Virus record (IMG/VR): IMGVR_UViG_3300005882_000215
Coordinates: 1 to 21,675 of that record
DNA: 21,675 nucleotides
Origin: a virus
Direction: 5' to 3' (one strand)
Program-made: the position numbers and the translations under genes
The notes under the pieces: generated by a model
The model's database searches: none
Seen by the model: the letters and a program-made list of their open reading frames with translations, nothing else
What the model was told of the DNA's origin: nothing
Part shown: positions 1-6,642 of the stretch, one piece after another
How positions within the stretch are numbered: the first letter of the stretch is position 1
Layout of the letters: each line of letters begins with the position of its first letter

Positions 1-308
1 GTGTTATGTGTGGTTATTGATAAAGTTTTGTTATAGTCGTTGTTATGTGTTTTTATGTTTTATTCGAATACTGTTGTGGTCTTTAGTCTTTATAGTATAG
101 TCTTTATTGTAGTCAGTGTTGTCTTTTATTGTTTATAAGTCTGTCTAATATTCTTGTTTAGCTATCTGTGGTTTTAAGTTGTTGTGGTGAAAGATTAGGT
201 TTAGTCTGTTTGTGAAATTTGTTGTATTATGTTTATTACCAAATAAGATTTGGTATGTTGTGCTTATTGCCAAATATAATTTGGTGCGGTACGTGAGAGG
301 ACAAAATT
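1..308. other. gene-free, C-poor (G/T-rich) region
   Basis: No credible gene. All three plus frames hit stops within about 100 bases, and the triplet CAT does not occur, so no ATG exists on the minus strand here. The plus strand holds only about 22 C in 308 bases and is dominated by T and G. Short TAGTCT/GTCTTTA motifs recur between about 78 and 165. It lies downstream of the five-gene minus-strand array, so it may be a long A/C-rich 3' untranslated region. Two copied hairpins lie near its right end. Confidence 0.6.
238..285. repeat. two tandem copies of a short hairpin
   Basis: ACCAAAT-AAG-ATTTGGT at 238-254 is a perfect 7-bp inverted repeat with a 3-nt loop. A second copy, CCAAAT-ATA-ATTTGG, is at 270-284. 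Both are preceded by TTATT, and a lone ATTTGGT half-site follows at 311-317. Neither has a T tract on the minus strand, so an ordinary intrinsic terminator is unlikely. They could be 3'-end RNA structures or protein-binding sites. Confidence 0.5.
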
Positions 309-581
309 TTATTTGGTTTGGAAGACTTGGTCTTTTATGTTAACTACGGAGGAGTGGATAATGTTGAGTTTTAGGGATATGGTGAATTTAGTGTATGTTT
401 CGATTCCTTTTAGAGTTAGGAATGATTCTAGTTCTTTGTTTATTTTAATTGCGTATGCTATCTGTGGGTTTTTTGATTCGATAAGGTAGACTAGTTCGTG
501 TACAGAAAGAATTCCGTCTTTGTATTTGTTTACAATGTCTACTACGCTTGTGAATGATGTTGCTAGTATAAATTTATTCAT
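309..581 (-). CDS. array paralog 5 (unknown family, most diverged)
   Basis: I do not recognise this 90-residue protein. It is the last member of the five-gene minus-strand array and keeps the family signature in diverged form: a beta-like stretch, then a segment reading ESFLTLKGIETY, which matches AFFKLKGIKTY in the neighbour and ASFLKMKNS in the other three. The start is coupled to the upstream gene by an ATGA overlap at 578-581, with an AAGGA ribosome site 6 nt before it. No signal peptide, membrane segment or metal-binding motif is visible. The C-terminal part is unlike its relatives. Family membership is read directly; function is unknown. Confidence 0.75.
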   Translation of the reverse strand: MNKFILATSFTSVVDIVNKYKDGILSVHELVYLIESKNPQIAYAIKINKELESFLTLKGIETYTKFTISLKLNIIHSSVVNIKDQVFQTK

Positions 582-922
582 TGCTTATCCTTGTGGGTTT
601 TGGTGAATTCTCTTTTTGAACTGCTGCTATTTGTAAACTCTTCTAATACTGATAAAGTTGTTACTGAGTCATGTTTGTTGTGTGAATTATTGATTATTGA
701 CTCGATTTCGTTGTGGTTGTATGTTTTAATGCCTTTTAGTTTGAAGAAGGCTACTAAAGTTTCGTCCATTTCTATTATGTATCGTTTGCCGCTGGCTCGG
801 TAGAAAAATGTTGTTTTTGTTAAAATGTGTAATAAACGGATGTCGGTTATGTGTTCGTGATGTTTGTTGTATATTTCACTAACTTCATTGCGGTTGTCGC
901 TAATTATATAATAATTGCTCAT
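578..922 (-). CDS. array paralog 4 (unknown family)
   Basis: A 114-residue unknown protein. The N terminus (MSNYYIISDNR) resembles the MKQYYIVVPE and MQYVIVPDKQ starts of its neighbours, and residues 50-78 carry the shared core AFFKLKGIKTY followed by an acidic EIESII helix. A Ser/Thr/Lys-rich tail of about 35 residues after the core is unique to this copy and looks disordered. It is the longest member. A 54-nt gap separates it from paralog 3 upstream, the only break in the array. The ribosome site is weak (GGG about 10 nt upstream). A TTGACA hexamer lies in the gap, but no well-spaced -10 follows. Confidence 0.72.
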   Translation of the reverse strand: MSNYYIISDNRNEVSEIYNKHHEHITDIRLLHILTKTTFFYRASGKRYIIEMDETLVAFFKLKGIKTYNHNEIESIINNSHNKHDSVTTLSVLEEFTNSSSSKREFTKTHKDKQ

Positions 923-976
923 TTTAAAAATACCCGTACGAAAAATTTGTCAACACTGTTTAACAATTGAATTTGC

Positions 977-1216
977 TTATTTGCCAAATCTTTTTTTTAA
1001 CTCGTTCATATTCATTGGTTTGACAAAACTATCTTTCATTTTTAAAAATGAAGCTGCTTCGTCGGTGATAGTGATAACGACTAGGCCGGTGGCGGCTTTT
1101 TTGTGTTCGTCACTAAACTCGTCGACGATGTCATAATCAATATTAATTACTTGCTTATCTGGAATTTCAGCTAAGTATTGATTTAAATGGTATACTGTGG
1201 TTACAACGTATTTCAT
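977..1216 (-). CDS. array paralog 3 (unknown family)
   Basis: A 79-residue unknown protein with the clearest form of the family: an N-terminal beta-like MKYVVTTVYHLNQYL, an acidic middle, then ITDEAASFLKMKDS and a Glu/Lys helix (NELKKRF). The core is nearly identical to that of paralogs 1 and 2. The start overlaps the stop of paralog 2 by ATGA (1213-1216), so translation is probably coupled; the ribosome site is weak. It is soluble, with no cysteine cluster or signal peptide. Relatedness is visible at DNA level, since a 36-bp block inside the gene recurs in the next two genes. Function is not known. Confidence 0.78.
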   Translation of the reverse strand: MKYVVTTVYHLNQYLAEIPDKQVINIDYDIVDEFSDEHKKAATGLVVITITDEAASFLKMKDSFVKPMNMNELKKRFGK

Positions 1217-1608
1217 AATTTCGGTCTTGGGTTTTTGATAATTTCGCCTTGTGCATCTAGTGTGTCTTTATCCACTACTTCGATGTCGCTATTCTTCATT
1301 TTTAAAAACGACGCTGCTTCGGCAGTAATAGTGATTATGCGCAAATCGATGCATTGTGTAAAACTTACATTGTTGTCGTCGACTGCTGCTTCAACAAATG
1401 GCAGATAACTTTTTAAACGATCGCCGTAACTAATTATATGCTGCCTTGGTATAATGTTCAAATAATGTTCTAGTCGGTGTTCAGGGACAACAATATAATA
1501 CTGTTTCATAATCTTTTTAATTCAAGAACTTTTCGCAATTCTTTGCAAGTTACTACTTTAACAAAACTGTTTTTCATTTTTAAAAACGAAGCTGCTTCGT
1601 CAGTAATA
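1035..1608. repeat. three copies of a 36-bp block inside paralogs 1-3
   Basis: Near-identical 36-bp blocks lie at 1035-1070, 1295-1330 and 1573-1608, beginning TTCATTTTTAAAAA on the plus strand. By eye the first and third share 33 of 36 bases, and the second and third 34 of 36. They encode the shared core EAASFLKMK in paralogs 3, 2 and 1. Conservation includes synonymous positions, pointing to recent duplication, gene conversion, or selection on the DNA or RNA itself. Confidence 0.85.
1213..1509 (-). CDS. array paralog 2 (unknown family)
   Basis: A 98-residue unknown protein. Its N terminus (MKQYYIVVPEHRLEHYL) aligns with paralog 1, and its C-terminal core ITAEAASFLKMKNS differs from paralog 1 by one residue over this stretch. 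The middle 40 residues are diverged and longer than in paralog 3. The start overlaps paralog 1's stop by ATGA (1506-1509), and its own stop overlaps paralog 3's start in the same way, giving three translationally linked genes. The fixed core with variable N-terminal and middle segments suggests duplication followed by diversification of a recognition part; that is inference. Confidence 0.78.
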   Translation of the reverse strand: MKQYYIVVPEHRLEHYLNIIPRQHIISYGDRLKSYLPFVEAAVDDNNVSFTQCIDLRIITITAEAASFLKMKNSDIEVVDKDTLDAQGEIIKNPRPKL

Positions 1609-1778
1609 ATAAGTATTGATACATCTTGTTTAATTACTTCAACATATTCGTTTCCGTTTTCGTCAATGCATATTTCGGGTGCTGGAAGAGATTCGTTCAA
1701 AATATCGACGATGTTCTCTTCTGAAATTTCTTCTATATACTTATCTAGTTGTTTGTCTGGTACAATAACGTATTGCAT
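1506..1778 (-). CDS. array paralog 1, first gene of the array (unknown family)
   Basis: A 90-residue unknown protein and the first gene of the minus-strand array. It starts MQYVIVPDKQLDKYI, has an acidic centre (many Glu/Asp at residues 18-48), and carries the family core at about residues 57-70 (ITDEAASFLKMKN), then VKVVTCKELRKVL. The ribosome site is weak (GAAG about 2-6 nt upstream). The 131-nt gap to the divergent plus-strand gene must hold its promoter, but I see no convincing -35/-10 pair on the minus strand. The negative charge and small size recall phage inhibitors and mimic proteins, but nothing in the sequence proves that. Confidence 0.78.
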   Translation of the reverse strand: MQYVIVPDKQLDKYIEEISEENIVDILNESLPAPEICIDENGNEYVEVIKQDVSILIITDEAASFLKMKNSFVKVVTCKELRKVLELKRL

Positions 1779-1871
1779 AACTTCGCTAACTTTTAACAGA
1801 TATACTTTATTATTAAACTAAAAATGTGGTATTTGCAAATCCGTAATTTATGATTGTGCGTGTAGGTTGCT

Positions 1872-1879
1872 GATAAATA
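1872..1879 (+). promoter_or_regulatory. candidate T4-type late promoter for the 901-residue gene
   Basis: GATAAATA lies 30 nt before the start codon at 1910 in the divergent intergenic gap, matching the T4-like late-promoter pattern NATAAATA. The same octamer recurs in other intergenic gaps of this window in the right orientation. A GGGAG ribosome site follows about 7 nt before the ATG. Confidence 0.5.
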
Positions 1880-1909
1880 GTTTAAACGTCTGTTAATGGG
1901 AGATAATAC

Positions 1910-4615
1910 ATGGTAAAAGCTGATGTGTTTGTGCTAGGCAATAGTGAAAAATACAAAGAGTTGGACTTTGAATATACATTTAGAATTCCTGCCGAAAAGA
2001 TTACACTGCACACGTTTAATGTTATTAAGCGCATGTCTAAAAGTCCGTATTTTTATATTGTGAAAGAGAGTGCAAATACAAACATTGATTTTAGTCAAGA
2101 GGTGTACGAATATGAAAATGCGTTTGTATTTTGGAACGGTGATGATAGTGTTCGTTTATTTAATGCAGAAAAGGTATTTGAAAATCCAGCAGCATATACA
2201 GACGAAGAATGGTGGGCTGGCAATATAACAGACGTGTACAATATTATTGACGACAATGTTGCTGTTAATGATGCAGAACATGTTGGCGGAAACATAAAGA
2301 GTAAGTGCCAGGTTGTGTTATTAGGCAAGGGCTGGAACGACTGGAAGCAGAAATTAAGTTCAATACATTATCCGATATTGCATGTTGATTCAGATAGTTT
2401 AGACGAAGAAGGGATCGAATACATTTTATCAAACACTAACAAGCCTGTTATTTATATCGTGCGATGTGATGTTGATTGTAATGGGTTATTCCAGTTAGAT
2501 TATGTGCCACCACATTACGATGACAAATACATGCATGTGTGGAACAACAATCTGAATGTTGTTTGTATTGTGCGAAAACAACTAATGTCGCGACCAGAAT
2601 TATATACTGATGTTGCTATTGCTAATGGCAAAGCACCAGTGAAACATATGACAGACGACGATTTTGTTATACACGAAGAAAATACAGGTGCGGTAAGAAG
2701 TAAAGATAAGTGTATGTCTGTATTTTTGTATAATGGTTGGGCTGAGTGGTGTGATCGTTTAAGTTCAAAGTTTTGGCCGTTTGTACATATAAAATCAAAT
2801 TGTTTAGGTGAAGTTGAGATAGAAAAAATATTAGCTGCTGCGAACGACAACATTGAAACAATTTATATTGTTCGCAATGATGTTGAACTAGGAGAAGAGT
2901 TTGAACCGAGTTTTATTTTCCACAAGCATGACAGAAAGTATATGCATGTTTGGAACGATAATTGCAATTTAATTGCAATTTCTAAATCGGTACTAAAAAG
3001 TAATCCAAGTTTATATACAGACGATGCACTGAAGCTTAACAATACACCAATTAAAAATCATACTTCTACTAGTGTAAAGCATAATGCAGGTTCGTTTCTA
3101 GATGCTGGCGTATATAATGACGATGCATGTTGTGTTGTATTAATGTCTCCAACATGGGAAGACTGGTGCGAAGATTTATCAAAAGAAATACGAAAAACAA
3201 TTTATGTTAAATCTAACATGCTTTCCTTAGAACAAATACATAAAATTTTAGCATGTGTAGACGACGACACAGAAATGTTATACTTTGTTCGTGACAAAGT
3301 TGAAATGGTAGGCGAATTTCAATTAAATTGGGTTCCATCAATTTATGATTCTGAATATTTACACATTTGGAACGGTAATACAAATTTGTGTGGTGTTACT
3401 ACCCGCGCACTAAAACAAAACCCACAATTGTATACAGATGATTCGCTAAGAAACGAAACAGTAGATTTTAAATTAGTTAGTGATCCATCTGTAATTGTTT
3501 CTGGATCACTAACTAAAGATATGAATATGTTTGGTGTGTTTGATAAAAGTAAATGTTCGTATGTATTTCTAACAGAAGACTGGATGCCTTGGTGCGACAA
3601 GATGAGTAAGAAAGTGTGGCCAGTTTTGCATATTGATTCACACGAACTAGGTGAAAAAGAAATACAAGAAATACTAGCTGAAGTAAACACAGAATATGTT
3701 TACGTCTTTAGTGCAGATGTTGAAACAGATGGGTTTGAGTTTGATTATATTCCGCCTGTGCGAGATAACAGATACATTCACATTTGGAATAATAGTTTTG
3801 ACATGCGACTAATGTCTGTTGACGAACTAAGGAAAGACCCTAAATTGTTTACAGATGACTCAATTAAGAACGGTGCTGCCGACGTTAAAAATTATATTGC
3901 ACCATCGGTTGTAATTAAAAAAGAATTAGACATTGTGTTCTTGAGTTACAACGAGCCCAGCGCAGACGAGAATTATCAAAAGCTATTAAAGCGTTTTCCT
4001 AGAGCAAAGCGTGTACATGGCGTTGAAGGAATATTTAACGCACACAAGACCGCTGCGAAGCTAGCAAAGACCGATATGTTTTATGTTGTTGATGCTGACG
4101 CAATAATTTTAGATAGTTTTGACTTTAGTTATGTCCCTAGCATCTATGATAAAAATTGTGTTCATGTTTGGCGAAGTGTTAATCCGTGCAATAATTTACA
4201 ATACGGTTATGGTGGCGTTAAGTTGTTTCCTAGAAACAAATTAATTGAAGCAAAAACTTGGGGGACAGACTTTACAACATCATTGGGGACAGAATTTAAG
4301 CCTATGGGAGAAATAAGTAATATCACTGCATTTAATGTCGACGCATTTTCTGCATGGCGTTCAGGTTTTCGTGAAGCTGCAAAACTTGCAAGCAAAACTA
4401 TCGATAGGCAATTAGATGCCGAAACCGACGAACGATTAAATGTGTGGTGTACTGTTAAAACTGACGCACCGTTTAGTGAAGAATGCGTACATGGGGCATT
4501 ACAAGGAAAAGAATACGGGTTGAAACATAAAAACGACCTCGAAGCATTAAAGAAGATTAACGATTATAACTGGTTAAAGGAGCAATATGAGAACAGAACG
4601 TCTAGCATGGGGTGA
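1910..4615 (+). CDS. 901-residue multi-module glycosyltransferase-like protein
   Basis: A large soluble protein built of repeated modules. Copies run at about residues 3-103, 132-248, 267-376, 406-522 and 548-663, and a longer C-terminal domain at about 672-890. Each module has a beta strand (xYIVRxDV), then Pxx(Y/R)D, Y(M/L/I)H(V/I)WN and NPxLYTDD. The C-terminal domain carries FYVVDADAI (D728, D730), a DxD as in GT-A glycosyltransferases, then YVPSIYDKN and VHVW, so the modules look like degenerate copies of its core with the first Asp lost (RCD, RND, RDK, SAD, KES). The likely role is sugar transfer or sugar binding, with the upstream modules non-catalytic. It starts at ATG 1910 behind GGGAG. 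It heads the plus-strand cassette and overlaps the next gene by 29 nt. The substrate is unknown. Confidence 0.7.
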   Translation: MVKADVFVLGNSEKYKELDFEYTFRIPAEKITLHTFNVIKRMSKSPYFYIVKESANTNIDFSQEVYEYENAFVFWNGDDSVRLFNAEKVFENPAAYTDEEWWAGNITDVYNIIDDNVAVNDAEHVGGNIKSKCQVVLLGKGWNDWKQKLSSIHYPILHVDSDSLDEEGIEYILSNTNKPVIYIVRCDVDCNGLFQLDYVPPHYDDKYMHVWNNNLNVVCIVRKQLMSRPELYTDVAIANGKAPVKHMTDDDFVIHEENTGAVRSKDKCMSVFLYNGWAEWCDRLSSKFWPFVHIKSNCLGEVEIEKILAAANDNIETIYIVRNDVELGEEFEPSFIFHKHDRKYMHVWNDNCNLIAISKSVLKSNPSLYTDDALKLNNTPIKNHTSTSVKHNAGSFLDAGVYNDDACCVVLMSPTWEDWCEDLSKEIRKTIYVKSNMLSLEQIHKILACVDDDTEMLYFVRDKVEMVGEFQLNWVPSIYDSEYLHIWNGNTNLCGVTTRALKQNPQLYTDDSLRNETVDFKLVSDPSVIVSGSLTKDMNMFGVFDKSKCSYVFLTEDWMPWCDKMSKKVWPVLHIDSHELGEKEIQEILAEVNTEYVYVFSADVETDGFEFDYIPPVRDNRYIHIWNNSFDMRLMSVDELRKDPKLFTDDSIKNGAADVKNYIAPSVVIKKELDIVFLSYNEPSADENYQKLLKRFPRAKRVHGVEGIFNAHKTAAKLAKTDMFYVVDADAIILDSFDFSYVPSIYDKNCVHVWRSVNPCNNLQYGYGGVKLFPRNKLIEAKTWGTDFTTSLGTEFKPMGEISNITAFNVDAFSAWRSGFREAAKLASKTIDRQLDAETDERLNVWCTVKTDAPFSEECVHGALQGKEYGLKHKNDLEALKKINDYNWLKEQYENRTSSMG

Positions 4616-5213
4616 CATCGATCATTATCTGTCTAATAAACCCATTTCGTCAAAATTAGTAGCGGATGTATACAATTTAGCAAAAGAAGGCAAAGTTAAT
4701 ACAGATTGTTTGGGTAAATGTCAACTCGTAAGCAAATTTAAAATAATTGAAGCATTAAGGTCACATGTTACAGACGAGTCGCGTGTTGTAATTGCTTGTG
4801 CTTGGTATGGCCAATTGGCAACATTGTTGTTTCATGCCGGAATTGGTTCTTCTTATTATGGCATTGACATCGACCCTGCAACAAAGATCCCTGCACAAAA
4901 AATTAATGATACAATAGAATACTGTCACACTTGCGCAGACATTTTTTCAGTTGATTATTCTAGGTATGATCTTATCATAAATACTTCGTGCGAACATATA
5001 AAAAACGTAGACAAGTGGTTAGAGCTCGTTCCAAAAAATAAATTAGTTGTATTGCAGTCAAACAATTTTAGCGAACCAAAAGACCACATTAATTGTGTCG
5101 ACAATATTGACGAATTCATTCAGCAATGTAACGGACTGCTAGATATTAAAGATGCCGTTACGCTATCTATGCCAATATATGATCGATTTTTAATAGTTGG
5201 GACAAAGACATAA
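4587..5213 (+). CDS. class I SAM-methyltransferase-like protein
   Basis: A 208-residue protein with a Rossmann-like pattern: VVIACAWYGQLA at residues 67-78 in the position of the SAM-binding glycine loop, YGIDIDP at 91-97 with an acidic residue ending strand 2, and YDLIINTSCEHI at 127-138 in the motif IV position. The glycine loop is non-canonical, having one Gly where most enzymes have GxGxG, so activity is less certain than the fold. It overlaps the end of the 901-residue gene by 29 nt and has a strong AAAGGAG ribosome site just before ATG. The next gene follows its stop codon directly, so the cassette is one operon. The acceptor could be a sugar, protein or small molecule. Confidence 0.65.
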   Translation: MRTERLAWGDIDHYLSNKPISSKLVADVYNLAKEGKVNTDCLGKCQLVSKFKIIEALRSHVTDESRVVIACAWYGQLATLLFHAGIGSSYYGIDIDPATKIPAQKINDTIEYCHTCADIFSVDYSRYDLIINTSCEHIKNVDKWLELVPKNKLVVLQSNNFSEPKDHINCVDNIDEFIQQCNGLLDIKDAVTLSMPIYDRFLIVGTKT

Positions 5214-5792
5214 ATGTATATACATAACTTAGATATACCTGGTTATGCAACTAAAGAACGTTTAGACATACTAGCAAAACATGCTGCTGATGTTCCGGAC
5301 AACGGCTGGATTGTCGAATACGGTGCATTTGCGGGCCGAACAACATATACGCTAGCAATGAATTCGCATCCGTCTGTTAAGACTACATCAATTGATAGTT
5401 TTTCCGGCAACAACATATTCATAAACAACCAAGAAAGCATTTTAGGGACTATAAGACCAACTGACCGCAACGACATTAAAACATGGAAGCATTATACAAA
5501 GGGTTGTAAAAATTTAGATTATTTGCAAGTTAAATTTCCAATTATGTCAGATGAATTTATATTTCGCAGAAAGGCGAACTTAATATATTTTGATGCAGAC
5601 CACAGATATAAACGAGTTAAAGAAGATTTAAACTATTTTTATTCTATGTTAGCTAATGGCGGCGTAATGCTTATCGACGATTACAACCCTAAGAGTTGGC
5701 CGGGCGTTGTAAGGGCAGTTAACGAATTTGCAACTAAACATCAGCTAGACTTTGACCTAGTCGATTCAACATGCGCAAGGATTGTAAAATGA
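5214..5792 (+). CDS. class I SAM-dependent methyltransferase
   Basis: A 192-residue protein with clear methyltransferase landmarks: WIVEYGAFAGRTT at about 32-44 (SAM-binding loop), SIDSF at 59-63 (strand 2 acid), LIYFDADHRY at 123-132, and GGVMLIDDY at 149-157, a pattern of the O-methyltransferase/MTF_24-like group often found beside glycosyltransferases. The ATG follows the previous stop with no gap, and the stop overlaps the next start by ATGA. It is shorter than many stand-alone enzymes but looks complete. By context it may methylate the product of the glycosyltransferase-like protein; that link is inferred. Confidence 0.78.
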   Translation: MYIHNLDIPGYATKERLDILAKHAADVPDNGWIVEYGAFAGRTTYTLAMNSHPSVKTTSIDSFSGNNIFINNQESILGTIRPTDRNDIKTWKHYTKGCKNLDYLQVKFPIMSDEFIFRRKANLIYFDADHRYKRVKEDLNYFYSMLANGGVMLIDDYNPKSWPGVVRAVNEFATKHQLDFDLVDSTCARIVK

Positions 5793-6256
5793 TAGACATT
5801 AAAGAAGTAGATTTTGAAACAGTAAAACATGTTTGGGTATCAAGACTGTGGCCAGGAAGATATGATGTTAAGCCAATGAGTTCAATGGTATATGGTGACT
5901 TTGAAAAGTTTGATATGAATGTTTACATGAAATACACGCCAACATTTTGGGCAGCATATAGTGGCGACAAAGTTGTTGGTGTTAACTCTGGATTTAGGAC
6001 TAGCGACACCCAATATCGTTCTCGTGGTATATGGGTTGATCCCGAATATAGAAAGTGCGGAATTGCCCAACAGTTATTTCTATGCTTAGAAAAACAAGCA
6101 CACAAAGAAGGGTGCAAAACAATGTGGAGCTTTCCTAGAAAAGGCTCACATCATGCCTATTTAAAATACGGATTTACTAAAACAAGTGATTGGATACATG
6201 ATGCTGAGTATGGCATTAATTGTTATGTACTAAAGGATGTTGCACTTCCTAAATAG
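5789..6256 (+). CDS. GNAT-family N-acetyltransferase
   Basis: A 155-residue acetyltransferase by pattern: a central strand VVGVNSGFR, then IWVDPEYRKCGIAQQLF at about 81-97, which contains the acetyl-CoA loop RxxGxA, and the C-terminal AYLKYGFTKT typical of GNAT motif B. An in-frame ATG at 5771 exists, but the start at 5789 is preferred: it forms an ATGA overlap with the upstream stop and has AAGG about 8 nt before it. It ends the plus-strand operon, and its last 27 nt overlap the convergent gene on the other strand. The acceptor is unknown. N-acylation of an amino sugar would fit the neighbours. Confidence 0.8.
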   Translation: MIDIKEVDFETVKHVWVSRLWPGRYDVKPMSSMVYGDFEKFDMNVYMKYTPTFWAAYSGDKVVGVNSGFRTSDTQYRSRGIWVDPEYRKCGIAQQLFLCLEKQAHKEGCKTMWSFPRKGSHHAYLKYGFTKTSDWIHDAEYGINCYVLKDVALPK

Positions 6257-6538
6257 GTCGTCTATGATCTGATTTGCATATTCTTGCAATTTTTCTGTAT
6301 TAACATAAACTCTAACGTCAGCAATTGTTGGGTCTTTTGTGTCAATACTTTCTATTTTAGGGCGGTTATTTGCTATTACAATGTCGGTTAGTATTTCGTC
6401 GTTTGTTAGTTCAACAACATTTCCGCTCGTATAAAATACGGCAACGCTTTCAACAAATTGTGCTGGTATATAAGAAACGTCTACTTCTCGCAAGTATATA
6501 TCAAATGGGTTTTTGTCTTTGTTGTTGTTGCTTGACAT
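6230..6538 (-). CDS. hypothetical protein, 102 residues
   Basis: I do not recognise this protein. The N terminus is polar (MSSNNNKDKNPFD), followed by alternating beta-like segments (VSYIPAQFVESVAVFY, IVIANNRPKI, VRVYVNTEKL) and a short C-terminal helix ending in KCNIL. It has no membrane segment or metal motif. The start has AAAGGA about 9 nt upstream, and a GATAAATA late-promoter-like octamer lies 39 nt before it, so it is probably a stand-alone late gene. Its 3' end overlaps the end of the plus-strand acetyltransferase gene by 27 nt, tail to tail. Confidence 0.75.
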   Translation of the reverse strand: MSSNNNKDKNPFDIYLREVDVSYIPAQFVESVAVFYTSGNVVELTNDEILTDIVIANNRPKIESIDTKDPTIADVRVYVNTEKLQEYANQIIDDLFRKCNIL

Positions 6539-6576
6539 AGCTGAGATCCTTTTCTTATAACAAACACCACTCTTTA

Positions 6577-6584
6577 TATTTATC
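6577..6584 (-). promoter_or_regulatory. candidate late promoter before the 102-residue gene
   Basis: On the minus strand this reads GATAAATA, 39 nt before the start at 6538, matching the NATAAATA pattern of T4-like late promoters. It sits just past the terminator of the preceding minus-strand gene, where a new transcription unit would be expected. Confidence 0.5.
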
Positions 6585-6596
6585 TTATGCTATAAC

Positions 6597-6627
6597 AAAA
6601 AAACCGGGTATTTTACCCGGTTTTTTT
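6597..6627. terminator. bidirectional intrinsic terminator
   Basis: A-tract, ACCGGGTA, TTTT loop, TACCCGGT and T-tract form a GC-rich stem with seven T on the plus strand and the same on the minus strand. It lies 16 nt after the stop of the 271-residue minus gene and can also stop read-through from the plus-strand cassette. Confidence 0.9.
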
Positions 6628-6642
6628 GATTGCAGTGTTTGT

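Noticed and set aside
231-317. CRISPR-like array of ACCAAAT hairpins
   Set aside because: There are only two full copies with different short spacing and no cas genes; unit length is far too small.
591-803. Plus-strand open frame opposite array paralogs
   Set aside because: It lies wholly inside the paralog gene on the other strand, lacks a ribosome site, and reads as an antisense shadow of a conserved coding sequence.
948-953. Minus-strand TTGACA in the gap between paralogs 3 and 4
   Set aside because: The only -10-like sequence (TATTTT) is 15 nt away and weak, so I do not call a promoter.
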